NCBI GenBank assembly: GCA_026003335.1
Contig: BPHB01000003.1
Location: forward strand, 193,013 to 257,012
Direction: 5' to 3'
DNA from: Chitinophagales bacterium
GTDB taxonomy: Bacteria > Bacteroidota > Bacteroidia > Chitinophagales > CAIOSU01
Length of the DNA stretch: 64,000 nucleotides
The position numbers were made by a program, and so were the translations under genes. Below are positions 54,017 through 63,815 of this stretch, one piece after another (the stretch's first letter is position 1; each line of letters opens with the position of its first letter). Below the pieces are notes generated by a model, which had not been told where the DNA came from, made no database searches, and saw only the letters and a list, made by a program, of their open reading frames with translations.

Positions 54017-57000
54017 TTAGCGCGCCAGAGTTACCTTTCCGGTAATCAGGTTTTGATCCGACCTAAGCTTGTACACATAGATTCCATCGCTCAGTTCTTT
54101 TCCTGAAAACTCAATTTTTCTCAGCTCTTCCTTTTGTACGTCTCCTTCAAACAGCGTGGCTACTTTTGAGCCCGTAATGGTAAATAGTTCCAGAGCTACC
54201 CTTGCGTCTTCATCCGTACTGAATTCAAAATATACCACGTCATTAAACGGATTCGGGTACACATTCAGCCCGGCATTAGCTGGAGCGTAGGCTGACGGCA
54301 ACGTGGTTTTAGGACTGCTGCAGGGGGCAGCCGGAATCAGCTCGGCAAACAGCGCGCTTCCTGAACCGCTTTGCCCATCGTGATAGTTGTCTGTTTTCGT
54401 ATCACCAAACCAAAGGAAGGGAGAGGCGCCTCCCGAGAACTCAATTCGCTGAATGTGTATTTCAAACGGATCTGCACCGTTGCTATAGGGGAGTTCCAAA
54501 AATCTGAGTTTAGTAAAGTCAAATCCCGGGAAGTCCGATAATGGTATGCACACGGTGAACCAGTTTGTTCCCGCATTAACCGGAACGTAATTACTCAGAG
54601 CTGGTCCGCTGCTGGATGCCGTTTGCGGCCTTATCTGTATGCGGTTCCACTGGGCATTGCCCATAGCATCTCGCAGAGTGATACATACCTGATTGTTTCC
54701 TCCGGCAATCACATTTTGATTTATCCAGAGTGTATTTGGATCATAGCCCAGTTTCAGTTTACGCCAGCTCTTTTGGCTGTTGACCACTCTCAGATAGGGC
54801 GGAGTCTGCGTGGAATTGCCAAAGCAGATGCCCGCACAATCCATATCACCGGGTACGCAACACGTGCCGTTTACATCCTGAATTGCCGGCCCATACACTG
54901 TACCCTGGCAGTCAAGCGGACAATTTCCAAAATTGGTCGTTTCACTGTCTGCAAAGTTTCCTCCAAAAGCTACCAAACTTCCATCCAGAGTGATACTGTA
55001 TGATCCGTTTCCGAATGCACAGCAAATACCATCTCCGAATGCATCCAGAATCCTGAATTCAAAGCAGTGATTCGGGTCAACACAGAAGTTGCGCGTAAAG
55101 GTCATATTATTACCGTATGTGCCCTCTGCCACACTACCCAGGATGGTACCGGTGGTAAGATCTTCCAACTCCCAGGAAGTTTCATTGCCAAAAGCGTCTG
55201 TTGTAACGGAAACGGTGAGAATGACACAGTCGTCATCCACAATGGTGAAGTGAATGACGTCCGGCTGACCAGCTAACCCTCCGCTGCGATGGGGCCCATT
55301 GAAGGGAGTAGTCAGCATTTGATAATCACCCGGAACGGCATACCAGGTTTGATAGTTGCCCGTAGGCACATCACCGGCAACCGCATAAGGCGCAAAGTTT
55401 TCTGTACGGAAAGGCGCACCGTTCAGGTCAAAGCCTACGCTGCCCACATTACGACATACGTCAGCCCGGATGTTGAACGGAGGCATCGTGCGCTTGTTGA
55501 TGATATCTCCGTCCTGCAGTGGCCTGATGTCGGTATCGGTAACTGCATTTACTATGGTATATCCTGTGATGATATCTCCCGGGCCCGCATCAACAACAGT
55601 GATCGTTCCGGTACCGATTTCTCCGTCAAAGCCATCCAGTTGCACATAATAGGTGGCACCGGGCATCAGGCAGTGCAGTTCCACAAGCGGACAGAACAGG
55701 CAAGCGGGGTTACCGTCATCATTGGCACCTATTTCGGTGTAGGTGCTGAAGTCTCCGCAATCTGTTACGGAGTAAACGGCCAGCTGACCATCCAGGGGTT
55801 CAGAGCTGATGATTACATGTCCGCTTGGAGGAGCTACAAAAGTATACCACAGGGAATTTTGTACATCGGGGTCCAGTGAACACCAGCCATCCGGTGAGTT
55901 GCAGGTAGACCCGGGAATGGAGCCTACACCCGGAGAAATTTCTCCGGGCAGAGCTGTGGCAAAAGTGTTGTCAAAGGGAGCAGGGGTTCCCAGTGTAAGG
56001 GGCTCAGCATTGCATGGGTCGTCATTGGCAGGCAATTCTACAGGATTGCAATTCAGAGTAAGCTCAAAGCTTCCGGTGTTGCTTCCGAAACCATGCACAA
56101 GAATGAAATAGTCCGTTCCTGCTGTAGATAACCATTCTACGGACGATGACAAACTGCTGAACGAACATCCGGAATCATCGTCATTGCCGACTTCGCAGAG
56201 CAGCGATGTACAATCTCCGGTGTAAACCGACAATTTGGTGTCATAGTTAGTGCCCGCATTGCACAGAGAAGCGGTTACAAAACTGCCATCCCCCGTGTAG
56301 CGATACCATACGCCCGGTGCAGTGTTGGAAGTAGAACAGAAAGGTGCCGCATCGGGAGTTGCATCGGCTGTAGAGCCGGTTATGGTGTCACCACATCCAA
56401 TGGGAATAGCGGATGTGCAAAGATCATTGGTGGCAGTGACAGGCTCGCAATTCACTGATAAAGTGAACGAGCCGGACTCATTCTGGAAACCATGGACAAG
56501 GATTAAATATTGTACTCCCGGAGTAGAAAGGAACCCTACCTCAGAGGTAAAGCCGCTACATCCCGTGAAATCATCGTTGCCTCCTACACAGGTGAGTGTA
56601 CCACAGCCATCGGTAAATACGCTGATCTTTGTGTCATAGTTGGCTGCATTACACGTACTTACAGTGACAAAGTCACCCGTACCTGTAAAAGAATACCAGA
56701 CTCCCGGAGCTGAATTGGAGGTGCCGCAGAAAGACACACTATCTGCTGTTGCACTTTGTGTAGTTCCTGATACGGATTCTCCACAGAATATTGCAAGAGC
56801 ATCAGCGCAAAGGTCATTTGCCGGGGCAGGAGGACAGTCGTTTGCCGTGATGGTTACGGTATAGGGCCCTAATGGGTCAAGGAAGGCGCCATCTGCAAAT
56901 ACGGGTATCAGATACGTCCCTGCAGGCAGATTGCTGAAAGTATAGATCAGATTGCCGTCACCGCAGGTGGTTTCGTCCGCTTGCCCGTCATCATCGGTGA

Positions 57001-58951
57001 CAAAATCACCCGGAGTGCAGGAGCGATACAGGCGGGCAAACGTATTGAAAGTGGGAGAGAATGAACCGCAGTAAGCTATATCCACATTGCTGCAGGGTGC
57101 TGTCAGCGTGAAAGCTTCCCAGACCACTGCCAGCGAAGTACCGTTGAAAACAAATTCTGAGCTTTCAAATGCATCAGCAGTGGCTCCAAGGGTTGTGCCA
57201 TTCAGCACAAGAGAAGACCCATTAGGAATCGTGTCCGCATCGGCTTCCGAGCAGTTGTCATTAGACGGTGCCGGTGCGGGAGGTGCGCAAGATACAGAGA
57301 GCGTGAATGAACCAATCTGTGAAGCAAAACCGTGTACCAGCACCAGATAAGGAATGCCGGGAAGAGAAGTAAAAGTAAATTCCGAAGTAAAGCCGGAACA
57401 GCCGGTGGCATCATCATTCCCGCCAATGCAGGTCAGAGTGCCGCAACCGTCTGTAAAAACACTGATTTTTGTATCAAAACTGGCGGCATCGCATGTGCTA
57501 AGGGTTATATTGTCTCCCGTGCCTAATATCGTGTACCACACGCCCGGAGCTGTATTATCTCCTCCGCAGGGTGCTACTCCATCAATAGTTGCACCCTGAG
57601 TATATCCTGCAACGGTATCACCGCAACCGATGGCAAGAGCATCAGCGCAAAGGTCATTTGCCGGGGCCGGAGGACAGTCGTTTGCCGTGATGGTTACGGT
57701 GTAAGGTCCTAATGTGTCAAGAAATGCGGGGTCAGCAAATATTGGTATCAGATACGTGCCTGCCGGAAGATTGCTGAAAGTATAGGTAAAATTACCATCC
57801 CCGCAGGTGGTTTCATCCGCTTGCCCGTCATCATCGGTGACAAAATCACCCGGAGTGCAGGAGCGATATAGCGTGGCAAATACATTAAATGTTTGTGATA
57901 CAGATCCACAGTAAGAGATAGTCACATTATTACAATTTCCGGTTAGGGTAAAGCTCTCCCATACTACAGCAAATCCAAACTCAGAAGCCTCAAAGGCATC
58001 CATCGTAGCACCGGCATTCGTGCCACTAATCACTGCAGGAGTACCAGTATTCACCGCAGTTACCGTGGCATCCAGACAATCATCATTGGCAGGAGCGGGG
58101 AGCACGGGCTGGCAGTTAAGGGTGAGGTCAAAATCTCCGGTACCGCTGCCGAAACCGTGTACCAGCACCAGATAGGGAATGCCTGGCTGAGTGTTGAAAG
58201 AAAATTCAGAGGTAAGACCGCATCCGCTGGCATCGTCATTTCCTCCAATACAGGTCAGGGTGCCGCAGCCGTCCGTAAACACACTGATCTTGGTGTCATA
58301 AGTGGCATTATTGCAAAGACTCAGCGTAACACTACTCCCGGTTCCCGTAAAGGTATACCATACTCCCGGGGCAGTAATAGACGTACCACAGCTGGAAAGT
58401 GACTCCTGGGTGGCCTCATTGGTAGAACCGCTAATTGTCTGCCCGCACTGAATAGAAATTGCATCCAGACAATCATCATTAGCAGGAGCGGGGACCACGG
58501 GCTGGCAGTTAAGGGTGAGGTCAAAATCCCCGGTACTGCTGCCGAAACCATGTACCAGCACCAGATAAGGAATGCCGGGAAGAGAAGTAAAAGTAAATTC
58601 CGAAGTAAAGCCGGAACAGCCGCTGGCATCGTCATTTCCTCCAATACAGGTCAGGGTGCCGCAACCGTCCGTAAACACACTGATCTTTGTGTCATAAGTG
58701 GCATTATTGCAAAGACTCAGCGTAACGCTTCCCCCGGTTCCCGTAAAGGTATACCATACTCCCGGGGCAGTAATAGCCGTACCACAGCTGGAAAGTGACT
58801 CCTGGGTGGCCTCAGTGGTAGAGCCGCTGATTGTCTGCCCGCAGGTAATAGTAACTGCATTGGCGCATTCATCATTCGCTGGCGGCACAGCAAATGCAAA
58901 ATGTGTTGCTAAAAGAATCAGGCAGTTTAATAAAATAATTATCCTTTTCAT
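54017..58951 (-). CDS. 1644-residue secreted PPC-like repeat protein with T9SS type A sorting domain
   Basis: After a signal peptide (LNCLILLATHFAFA) come eight beta-sandwich repeats of 120-150 residues, each starting PANDxCxxA. Two kinds occur: one with WYTFTGTGxxVTLSLCNxAxYDTKISVFTDGC (repeats 1, 2, 4, 6, 7) and one with YRSCTPGDFVTDDDGQADE (3, 5), plus a distinct eighth (WCSLDPDVQNSLWYTF). They resemble PPC/lectin-like domains of exported Bacteroidota proteins. A GDGICCAFGNGSY segment, a DUF-like beta domain and the type A sorting domain (LNVYPNPFNDVVYFEF, LFTITGSKVATLFEG) follow. Paired cysteines and acidic GGNDDASGC-type loops suggest disulfides and Ca2+ sites. Adhesin or structural role is inferred. 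Tracts of identical DNA occur between repeats. Confidence 0.85.
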   Translation of the reverse strand: MKRIIILLNCLILLATHFAFAVPPANDECANAVTITCGQTISGSTTEATQESLSSCGTAITAPGVWYTFTGTGGSVTLSLCNNATYDTKISVFTDGCGTLTCIGGNDDASGCSGFTSEFTFTSLPGIPYLVLVHGFGSSTGDFDLTLNCQPVVPAPANDDCLDAISIQCGQTISGSTNEATQESLSSCGTSITAPGVWYTFTGTGSSVTLSLCNNATYDTKISVFTDGCGTLTCIGGNDDASGCGLTSEFSFNTQPGIPYLVLVHGFGSGTGDFDLTLNCQPVLPAPANDDCLDATVTAVNTGTPAVISGTNAGATMDAFEASEFGFAVVWESFTLTGNCNNVTISYCGSVSQTFNVFATLYRSCTPGDFVTDDDGQADETTCGDGNFTYTFSNLPAGTYLIPIFADPAFLDTLGPYTVTITANDCPPAPANDLCADALAIGCGDTVAGYTQGATIDGVAPCGGDNTAPGVWYTILGTGDNITLSTCDAASFDTKISVFTDGCGTLTCIGGNDDATGCSGFTSEFTFTSLPGIPYLVLVHGFASQIGSFTLSVSCAPPAPAPSNDNCSEADADTIPNGSSLVLNGTTLGATADAFESSEFVFNGTSLAVVWEAFTLTAPCSNVDIAYCGSFSPTFNTFARLYRSCTPGDFVTDDDGQADETTCGDGNLIYTFSNLPAGTYLIPVFADGAFLDPLGPYTVTITANDCPPAPANDLCADALAIFCGESVSGTTQSATADSVSFCGTSNSAPGVWYSFTGTGDFVTVSTCNAANYDTKISVFTDGCGTLTCVGGNDDFTGCSGFTSEVGFLSTPGVQYLILVHGFQNESGSFTLSVNCEPVTATNDLCTSAIPIGCGDTITGSTADATPDAAPFCSTSNTAPGVWYRYTGDGSFVTASLCNAGTNYDTKLSVYTGDCTSLLCEVGNDDDSGCSFSSLSSSVEWLSTAGTDYFILVHGFGSNTGSFELTLNCNPVELPANDDPCNAEPLTLGTPAPFDNTFATALPGEISPGVGSIPGSTCNSPDGWCSLDPDVQNSLWYTFVAPPSGHVIISSEPLDGQLAVYSVTDCGDFSTYTEIGANDDGNPACLFCPLVELHCLMPGATYYVQLDGFDGEIGTGTITVVDAGPGDIITGYTIVNAVTDTDIRPLQDGDIINKRTMPPFNIRADVCRNVGSVGFDLNGAPFRTENFAPYAVAGDVPTGNYQTWYAVPGDYQMLTTPFNGPHRSGGLAGQPDVIHFTIVDDDCVILTVSVTTDAFGNETSWELEDLTTGTILGSVAEGTYGNNMTFTRNFCVDPNHCFEFRILDAFGDGICCAFGNGSYSITLDGSLVAFGGNFADSETTNFGNCPLDCQGTVYGPAIQDVNGTCCVPGDMDCAGICFGNSTQTPPYLRVVNSQKSWRKLKLGYDPNTLWINQNVIAGGNNQVCITLRDAMGNAQWNRIQIRPQTASSSGPALSNYVPVNAGTNWFTVCIPLSDFPGFDFTKLRFLELPYSNGADPFEIHIQRIEFSGGASPFLWFGDTKTDNYHDGQSGSGSALFAELIPAAPCSSPKTTLPSAYAPANAGLNVYPNPFNDVVYFEFSTDEDARVALELFTITGSKVATLFEGDVQKEELRKIEFSGKELSDGIYVYKLRSDQNLITGKVTLAR

Positions 58952-59227
58952 GATTTTTTTTATTTAATTAATAAACTTGTTTTTTTGAAATCTCTGATGG
59001 TTAAGATAAGGAGGTAAACCGTAAATTCATTGCAATAGCACGAAAAAAGCTTCAATTTCTTGTTGTATTTCAAGCCGATATAAGGAATCTCCGGGAATAG
59101 ATTCTCTTTTCTCCGAAAAAAGTCAGACTGTATCTGGTATTTGTTCCTCTTGAGCTTAAGGCTGGCCTAATAAACGAGCTGTGTTTTGAGCGAATTTTTT
59201 ATTTTAGTCATTGCCTTTTTAAGTAAC
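58952..59227. other. Intergenic region upstream of the CRISPR-Cas operon
   Basis: This 276-base divergent gap separates the PPC-repeat gene from cas6. It shows no direct repeats of CRISPR size, no tRNA-like fold and no ORF that I can support. The frame of cas6 remains open here to a TTG-type start at 59186, but the ATG at 59228 is preferred. Promoters for both directions must lie here; I could not match a consensus with confidence. Confidence 0.5.
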
Positions 59228-59923
59228 ATGAAGCGTATCAGAACCCTTCTGGTAATCTTTGATGAAGAAATAAGGCCGTTTGAAATTGAAGCTTTCCGCG
59301 GAGCAGTTATCCAAAAGGCTGGCCTTGAAAATACTGTGTTTCATAACCACTATGCCGATGGCCGCTATGTGTATCAGTACCCCCTCATTCAGTATAAAGC
59401 TGCACGCGGTAAACCCGTGTTGTTTTGCGTTGACCAGGGAGTGGACGAAGTACATCATTTTTTTACCAACAAAAACTGGGATGTGCACATTTCCGGCAGA
59501 ACCCTGCATCTGAAAATAAGCCGTCTAGACCTTAAAAGCTGCAATCTGAACGTATGGAACCAGCATTTCAATTACCGCATCAGCCATTGGCTGGCGCTTA
59601 ACCAGGAGAATTATAAAAAATATCTGGGCCTGCACACCGATGACGATAGAAGGCAGATGCTGGCCCGCATACTTACCGGTAATGTCATCTCATTTGCCAA
59701 AAGTGTTAAGTGGGAAGTGGACAAGCCCGTTGAAACGCGCATTACAGAAATGGTACGGCAAAAAACCATGCTGTACAAAAACAACAAGCTTCTGGCATTT
59801 GATGTTATTTTTTCGGCCAATGTATCGCTGCCCGACTGGCTTAGCCTGGGCAAAGGAGCCAGCCATGGGTTTGGCGTAATCAGAAGAATGAAAATGTATA
59901 AAACCGTAGCAACAATATCATGA
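59228..59923 (+). CDS. cas6: CRISPR repeat endoribonuclease Cas6
   Basis: The ~231-residue protein has two ferredoxin-like halves and the C-terminal glycine-rich loop of Cas6 (SLGKGASHGFGVIRRMKMY), which contacts the repeat RNA. It cuts precursor crRNA to give 5'-tagged crRNAs. Several His residues in the N-terminal half (FHNHYADG, VHHFF) are candidates for the general acid/base, but family Cas6 enzymes vary here. The ATG at 59228 (MKRIRTLLVIFDEE) is chosen over the upstream in-frame start. Its end overlaps cas10 by 4 bases (ATGA). It leads the type III operon, which is a common layout. Confidence 0.88.
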   Translation: MKRIRTLLVIFDEEIRPFEIEAFRGAVIQKAGLENTVFHNHYADGRYVYQYPLIQYKAARGKPVLFCVDQGVDEVHHFFTNKNWDVHISGRTLHLKISRLDLKSCNLNVWNQHFNYRISHWLALNQENYKKYLGLHTDDDRRQMLARILTGNVISFAKSVKWEVDKPVETRITEMVRQKTMLYKNNKLLAFDVIFSANVSLPDWLSLGKGASHGFGVIRRMKMYKTVATIS

Positions 59924-62535
59924 AGGTAACCAGAGATCAGATTTATCTTGCCGCTTTGCTGCATGATATTGGTAAGTTCTTTCAGCGGGCTGACAGCGCT
60001 GGTGCAGCCAGATCAGCTTTACTAAAAAAAGAGATCAAAAATCTGGAAAGCCGGCTCTGCCCGCAGCGCAATAATGTTTATTCCCATAAGCATGTACTCT
60101 GGACGGCACAGTTTCTGGATAATTATGCTTCCTATTTTAAAAAAATGCTGAACCTGAACGAATCAGCATTTGATGAACTGCTTTTGCTCGCGGCTGCACA
60201 CCATAAACCCTCTAGCTTTTCGGAACTAATCATTCAAAAAGCAGATCATTACTCATCCGGGGCCGACCGTGTGAATGAAGAAGCGGCATGGAAAGATGCT
60301 GAGCAGGAAAATGACAACAAATGGGATGCCTTTAAGCGCATCCCGATGAAATCCATATTTGAAGGAGTTAAACTGGACGAAGGGACTGCTATAACCTACC
60401 ATCACAATCTACCCGTTAAGGCAATAGAATTTTCTGAGAACTATTTTCCTTCCAAAAACAATGTGGAAACTGGTTATGGCGCATTGTGGGAAAGATTTAA
60501 TCAGGAATTTCAACAACTCAATACCCAATCATTTCGTGCATTTACAGGGTCTTTATTGTTTTTACTTGAAAAATTTGCAACGCGGATACCTTCCAGTACC
60601 GAACACTTGCCCGATGTATCGCTTTACGACCACCTGAAGACTACAGCAGCTTTTGCTGTTTGCCTGTACGACTACATACAAGATGAAATTAAAGAAGAAA
60701 AACTACCCGGAAAGTCTGACAAACCGTTTGTATTAATCGGGGGCGATTTAAGCGGTATCCAACAATATATCTATGGTATTGCCATGCGTAATGCCGCTAA
60801 AAATCTTAAGGGACGTTCGTTTTATCTGCACTTGCTCTGCGATAATATTGTGTGCTACATTTTAGATAAGCTTTCGCTATTTGATGCCAATGTTATTTAT
60901 TCCAGCGGTGGAGGGTTTTATATCCTTGCCCCCCATACTAAACAAATAACAGAGACCATAAAAAAACTGCATGAGGAGATAAGCGAAAAAATACTAAACA
61001 GGCATCACAACGATTTATTCCTCTCTTTGCATTATGAACCCTTCGGGGAGGCTGAGCTATTCAGCGAATATAAAGAAAACCACATCGGGCAAATCTGGAC
61101 AAAACTGGCCGAGAGCCTCAATAAAATAAAATTACAACGCAATAAGCACCTTTTAAAAAGACAATACGAAAAGTTTTTTGTGCCGTTTAATGTGGGTGGT
61201 GAAAAAAAAACCGATGCTTTTGACGGCCAGGAGTTAGACGATAACGACCGAAAACAACTGGACGGAGGAGATAATTATGTAAGCGCTTATAATTATGCAT
61301 TGATTCAATTAGGTAAAAGACTGAAGTCTGCCGGCTACTGGATAATCTCAAACCAGGAGTTGCCTTATTTAGGCAATATGCATTTCCGGCCCGTAAACCT
61401 GCCTTATTATAACTATTTTCTCAATGCTAAGGAAATTGAAGAACAACGTACGCAACTTGCCGCATCGGCCGATGATGTGCGGGTTTATGCCTTTGACCCT
61501 GCAAACTACCTGAATAATCCTGTTAAGGGAAACCGGAATATATACGGATTTCAGTTTTATGGTGGAAACGATTACCCCAAAAATTTATGGCTTATTCCTA
61601 AAACCTTTGAGGAACTGGCCGGTGTGGAATTTGAAGATAAAAGACTGGAAAAAAGAAAAAAGGCACCACAACTGGTACGCCTGGGCTTTTTACGGATGGA
61701 CGTAGACAATTTAGGTCAAATCTTCCGCACAGGTATCTCAGAAAAAAAGCGCTCCTTCAGCCGCTATTGCACCCTAAGCAGGAGTTTAGATTACTTCTTT
61801 AAGGGTTATGTGAATAGAATTTGGGAAAGCCATGAGGAATATAAAAATTTTACTCAAATTATTTATGCAGGGGGTGATGACCTGTTCATTGTGGGCAAGT
61901 GGGATATTCTGCTCAACATGGCTTATGATATTTACCAGTGGTTCCGGAAGTGGACCTGTTACTCCAATGCCTTTACCCTAAGCGGAGGAATGGCAATTCT
62001 TCCACCTAAATTTCCTTTGTTAAAGGCAGCCGCTATTGCAGAAAAACTGGAAAAAGCTGCTAAAAGCCACCGTTTCAATCAACAAAGTAAAAATGCCTTT
62101 GCATTTTTCAATTTTACTGAATACCACCAGGGCAACCATGAAGAAATTATCTTCAGCTTTAACTGGGAAAAGGAATTTCCGTACATCTACAATCTTAAAA
62201 ATGAGTTAAAAAAACATCTCAGTGCCCAAAACGCCTTGCCCGCAGGGTTTGTAACAACCGTTTATACACTTATGCAAATGGCCAGGTTTCGCTACCAGGC
62301 TGCAAAAGACATATATGAGCCCACGCAGCGCCAGTTTATCTGGATTACGGCCTACCAGTTTAAGCGTAGCGCTGCCGGATTCAAACCGAATGATCCCGTG
62401 CATACATTTTTAATGCAATGGGTACAACATATTGCTACCGGACGGGTGGAAAACGGACAACTGCCCACCCGATACCATGCCCTGCAACTATTGGCCGTGG
62501 CCGCACGCTGGGCAGCTTATGAATTAAGGAAATAA
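59920..62535 (+). CDS. cas10: Type III-A CRISPR effector large subunit Cas10/Csm1
   Basis: At 871 residues it has an HD nuclease domain (His-15/Asp-16 in LLHDIGKFFQRAD), a first palm region (VLIGGDLSGIQQYIYGI near 270), a middle region where a zinc ribbon is usual, and the cyclase palm with GGDD at residues 651-654 (QIIYAGGDDLFIVGKW), followed by the helical D4 domain. It should cut ssDNA and make cyclic oligoadenylates upon target RNA binding. The zinc-ribbon cysteines are missing: the segment reads VPFNVGGEKKTDAF where CxxCG motifs normally lie. Both catalytic sites look intact. No CARF-domain effector is in the window. Confidence 0.93.
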   Translation: MKVTRDQIYLAALLHDIGKFFQRADSAGAARSALLKKEIKNLESRLCPQRNNVYSHKHVLWTAQFLDNYASYFKKMLNLNESAFDELLLLAAAHHKPSSFSELIIQKADHYSSGADRVNEEAAWKDAEQENDNKWDAFKRIPMKSIFEGVKLDEGTAITYHHNLPVKAIEFSENYFPSKNNVETGYGALWERFNQEFQQLNTQSFRAFTGSLLFLLEKFATRIPSSTEHLPDVSLYDHLKTTAAFAVCLYDYIQDEIKEEKLPGKSDKPFVLIGGDLSGIQQYIYGIAMRNAAKNLKGRSFYLHLLCDNIVCYILDKLSLFDANVIYSSGGGFYILAPHTKQITETIKKLHEEISEKILNRHHNDLFLSLHYEPFGEAELFSEYKENHIGQIWTKLAESLNKIKLQRNKHLLKRQYEKFFVPFNVGGEKKTDAFDGQELDDNDRKQLDGGDNYVSAYNYALIQLGKRLKSAGYWIISNQELPYLGNMHFRPVNLPYYNYFLNAKEIEEQRTQLAASADDVRVYAFDPANYLNNPVKGNRNIYGFQFYGGNDYPKNLWLIPKTFEELAGVEFEDKRLEKRKKAPQLVRLGFLRMDVDNLGQIFRTGISEKKRSFSRYCTLSRSLDYFFKGYVNRIWESHEEYKNFTQIIYAGGDDLFIVGKWDILLNMAYDIYQWFRKWTCYSNAFTLSGGMAILPPKFPLLKAAAIAEKLEKAAKSHRFNQQSKNAFAFFNFTEYHQGNHEEIIFSFNWEKEFPYIYNLKNELKKHLSAQNALPAGFVTTVYTLMQMARFRYQAAKDIYEPTQRQFIWITAYQFKRSAAGFKPNDPVHTFLMQWVQHIATGRVENGQLPTRYHALQLLAVAARWAAYELRK

Positions 62536-62561
62536 ATTGTTAACCAATTAAACCCCTCATT

Positions 62562-63047
62562 ATGGCAAACGGACATCAACCACGCAAACCTCATCAAAGG
62601 TACGAAAGGAATGATTCCCAACATGCTCAGGTAAAAGAAATAATCGATTTAAATAAAGATAATATCAAAAAATGGACTCAAAACGGCATCAATGATGAAG
62701 CTATTAAGTTTGCAGACCAGTTTGGAGATTCTTTAAAAAAAGGCGGACTTACTACTTCACAAATACGAAATTTCTTCGGTGAGCTCAGGCGTATCCAGAT
62801 GAACGGATACATTACCCCGGATGGCCGCTCAGAAAAAACGGCTTTTCTTATGGTAAAGCCCAAGTTGGCCTATGCTGTAAAAAGACACGACAATAAAGGC
62901 TTAAAGGACTTTTATGATTTTTTCTCAATAGCGTACGATGCTGTAAATAAGAATGACGACAAGGAAGGCGCCAAACATTTTGAGCACCTGATGACACTCA
63001 TGGAGGCTATACTGGCTTATCACAAGTACCACGGTGGAAAAGATTAA
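62562..63047 (+). CDS. csm2: Type III-A CRISPR small subunit Csm2
   Basis: The 161-residue, highly charged alpha-helical protein fits Csm2, which forms the inner filament of the Csm complex along the crRNA-target duplex. The family-like segment is TTSQIRNFFGELRRIQ with a later FLMVKPKLAYAVKRHD, and the protein ends in a long helix (EHLMTLMEAILAYHKYH). The first ~25 residues are basic and likely disordered. It starts 26 bases after cas10 and ends 24 bases before csm3, which with the order cas10-csm2-csm3-csm4 identifies subtype III-A. Confidence 0.9.
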   Translation: MANGHQPRKPHQRYERNDSQHAQVKEIIDLNKDNIKKWTQNGINDEAIKFADQFGDSLKKGGLTTSQIRNFFGELRRIQMNGYITPDGRSEKTAFLMVKPKLAYAVKRHDNKGLKDFYDFFSIAYDAVNKNDDKEGAKHFEHLMTLMEAILAYHKYHGGKD

Positions 63048-63071
63048 ATGACAATATAAAAACCTTTTACC

Positions 63072-63815
63072 ATGGCAAACAGGCTTATTGAAAAAATTGA
63101 AATATCCGGCAGTATTATCCTGAAAACCGGATTGCACATTGGCGGCACCAACAGCAGCATGAGCATTGGCGGCATTGACAAGTCGGTGATTCGCAACCCC
63201 ATCAACAACCAGCCCTACATTCCAGGAAGCTCGCTAAAGGGTAAAATGCGCTCGCTTTTTGAAATCGCTATCGGGGAAATTAAATATGACCAGAATGCAA
63301 AAATAGTAAAAAATGCCCCTGCCGACAGTGGCCCCTCGGCAGATTTATTTGGCAACCCTTCAGGCGACAATCAGAAACCCTCCCGCCTTATTGTGCGCGA
63401 TGGCTATCTGATTAACCATGAGGAAATATTGCAGAAAACGGATATGCCCTACACCGAAGGGAAAACCGAAGTGGTTATTGATCGTATCACCTCAGCCGCA
63501 AATCCCCGTCAAATGGAACGGGTGCCTGCCGGAGCAAAGTTTTCGCTTAACCTCATTCTGAATATATGGGAAAATGACGGCAACCGCGAGGAGCTTATTA
63601 AAAATCTGTTTGAGTCCTTGATGCTCTTGAAAGACGATTACCTGGGGGGTAACGGTTCGCGTGGTTATGGACAGATAGGTTTTATGATTAAAAAAATGGT
63701 GTCGCGAAAAACAGAAGGCTACTACAATGTGCCCGATGGTAAAGAGGAAGACATCCTCAGCCAATATCAGGATTACATTAAACGTATTAATGAACCGGAA
63801 GCTGCATCGGTATGA
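63072..63815 (+). CDS. csm3: Type III-A RAMP protein Csm3 (target RNA nuclease subunit)
   Basis: This Cas7-family protein begins with TGLHIGGT, followed by SIGGIDKSVIRNP, where Asp-36 is the expected catalytic residue for target RNA cleavage at 6-nt intervals (Asp-33 in Streptococcus thermophilus Csm3). PYIPGSSLKGKMRSLFE and the C-terminal glycine-rich loop (GGNGSRGYGQIGF) are typical. The length of 247 residues is slightly longer than usual. Several copies make the backbone of the effector. The stop overlaps the csm4 start by 4 bases (ATGA). Confidence 0.95.
   Translation: MANRLIEKIEISGSIILKTGLHIGGTNSSMSIGGIDKSVIRNPINNQPYIPGSSLKGKMRSLFEIAIGEIKYDQNAKIVKNAPADSGPSADLFGNPSGDNQKPSRLIVRDGYLINHEEILQKTDMPYTEGKTEVVIDRITSAANPRQMERVPAGAKFSLNLILNIWENDGNREELIKNLFESLMLLKDDYLGGNGSRGYGQIGFMIKKMVSRKTEGYYNVPDGKEEDILSQYQDYIKRINEPEAASV

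Noticed and set aside
58952-59227. CRISPR array or leader upstream of cas6
   Set aside because: I looked for 25-40 base direct repeats with regular spacers and found none here or elsewhere in the window; tandem repeats found are all in-frame protein repeats.
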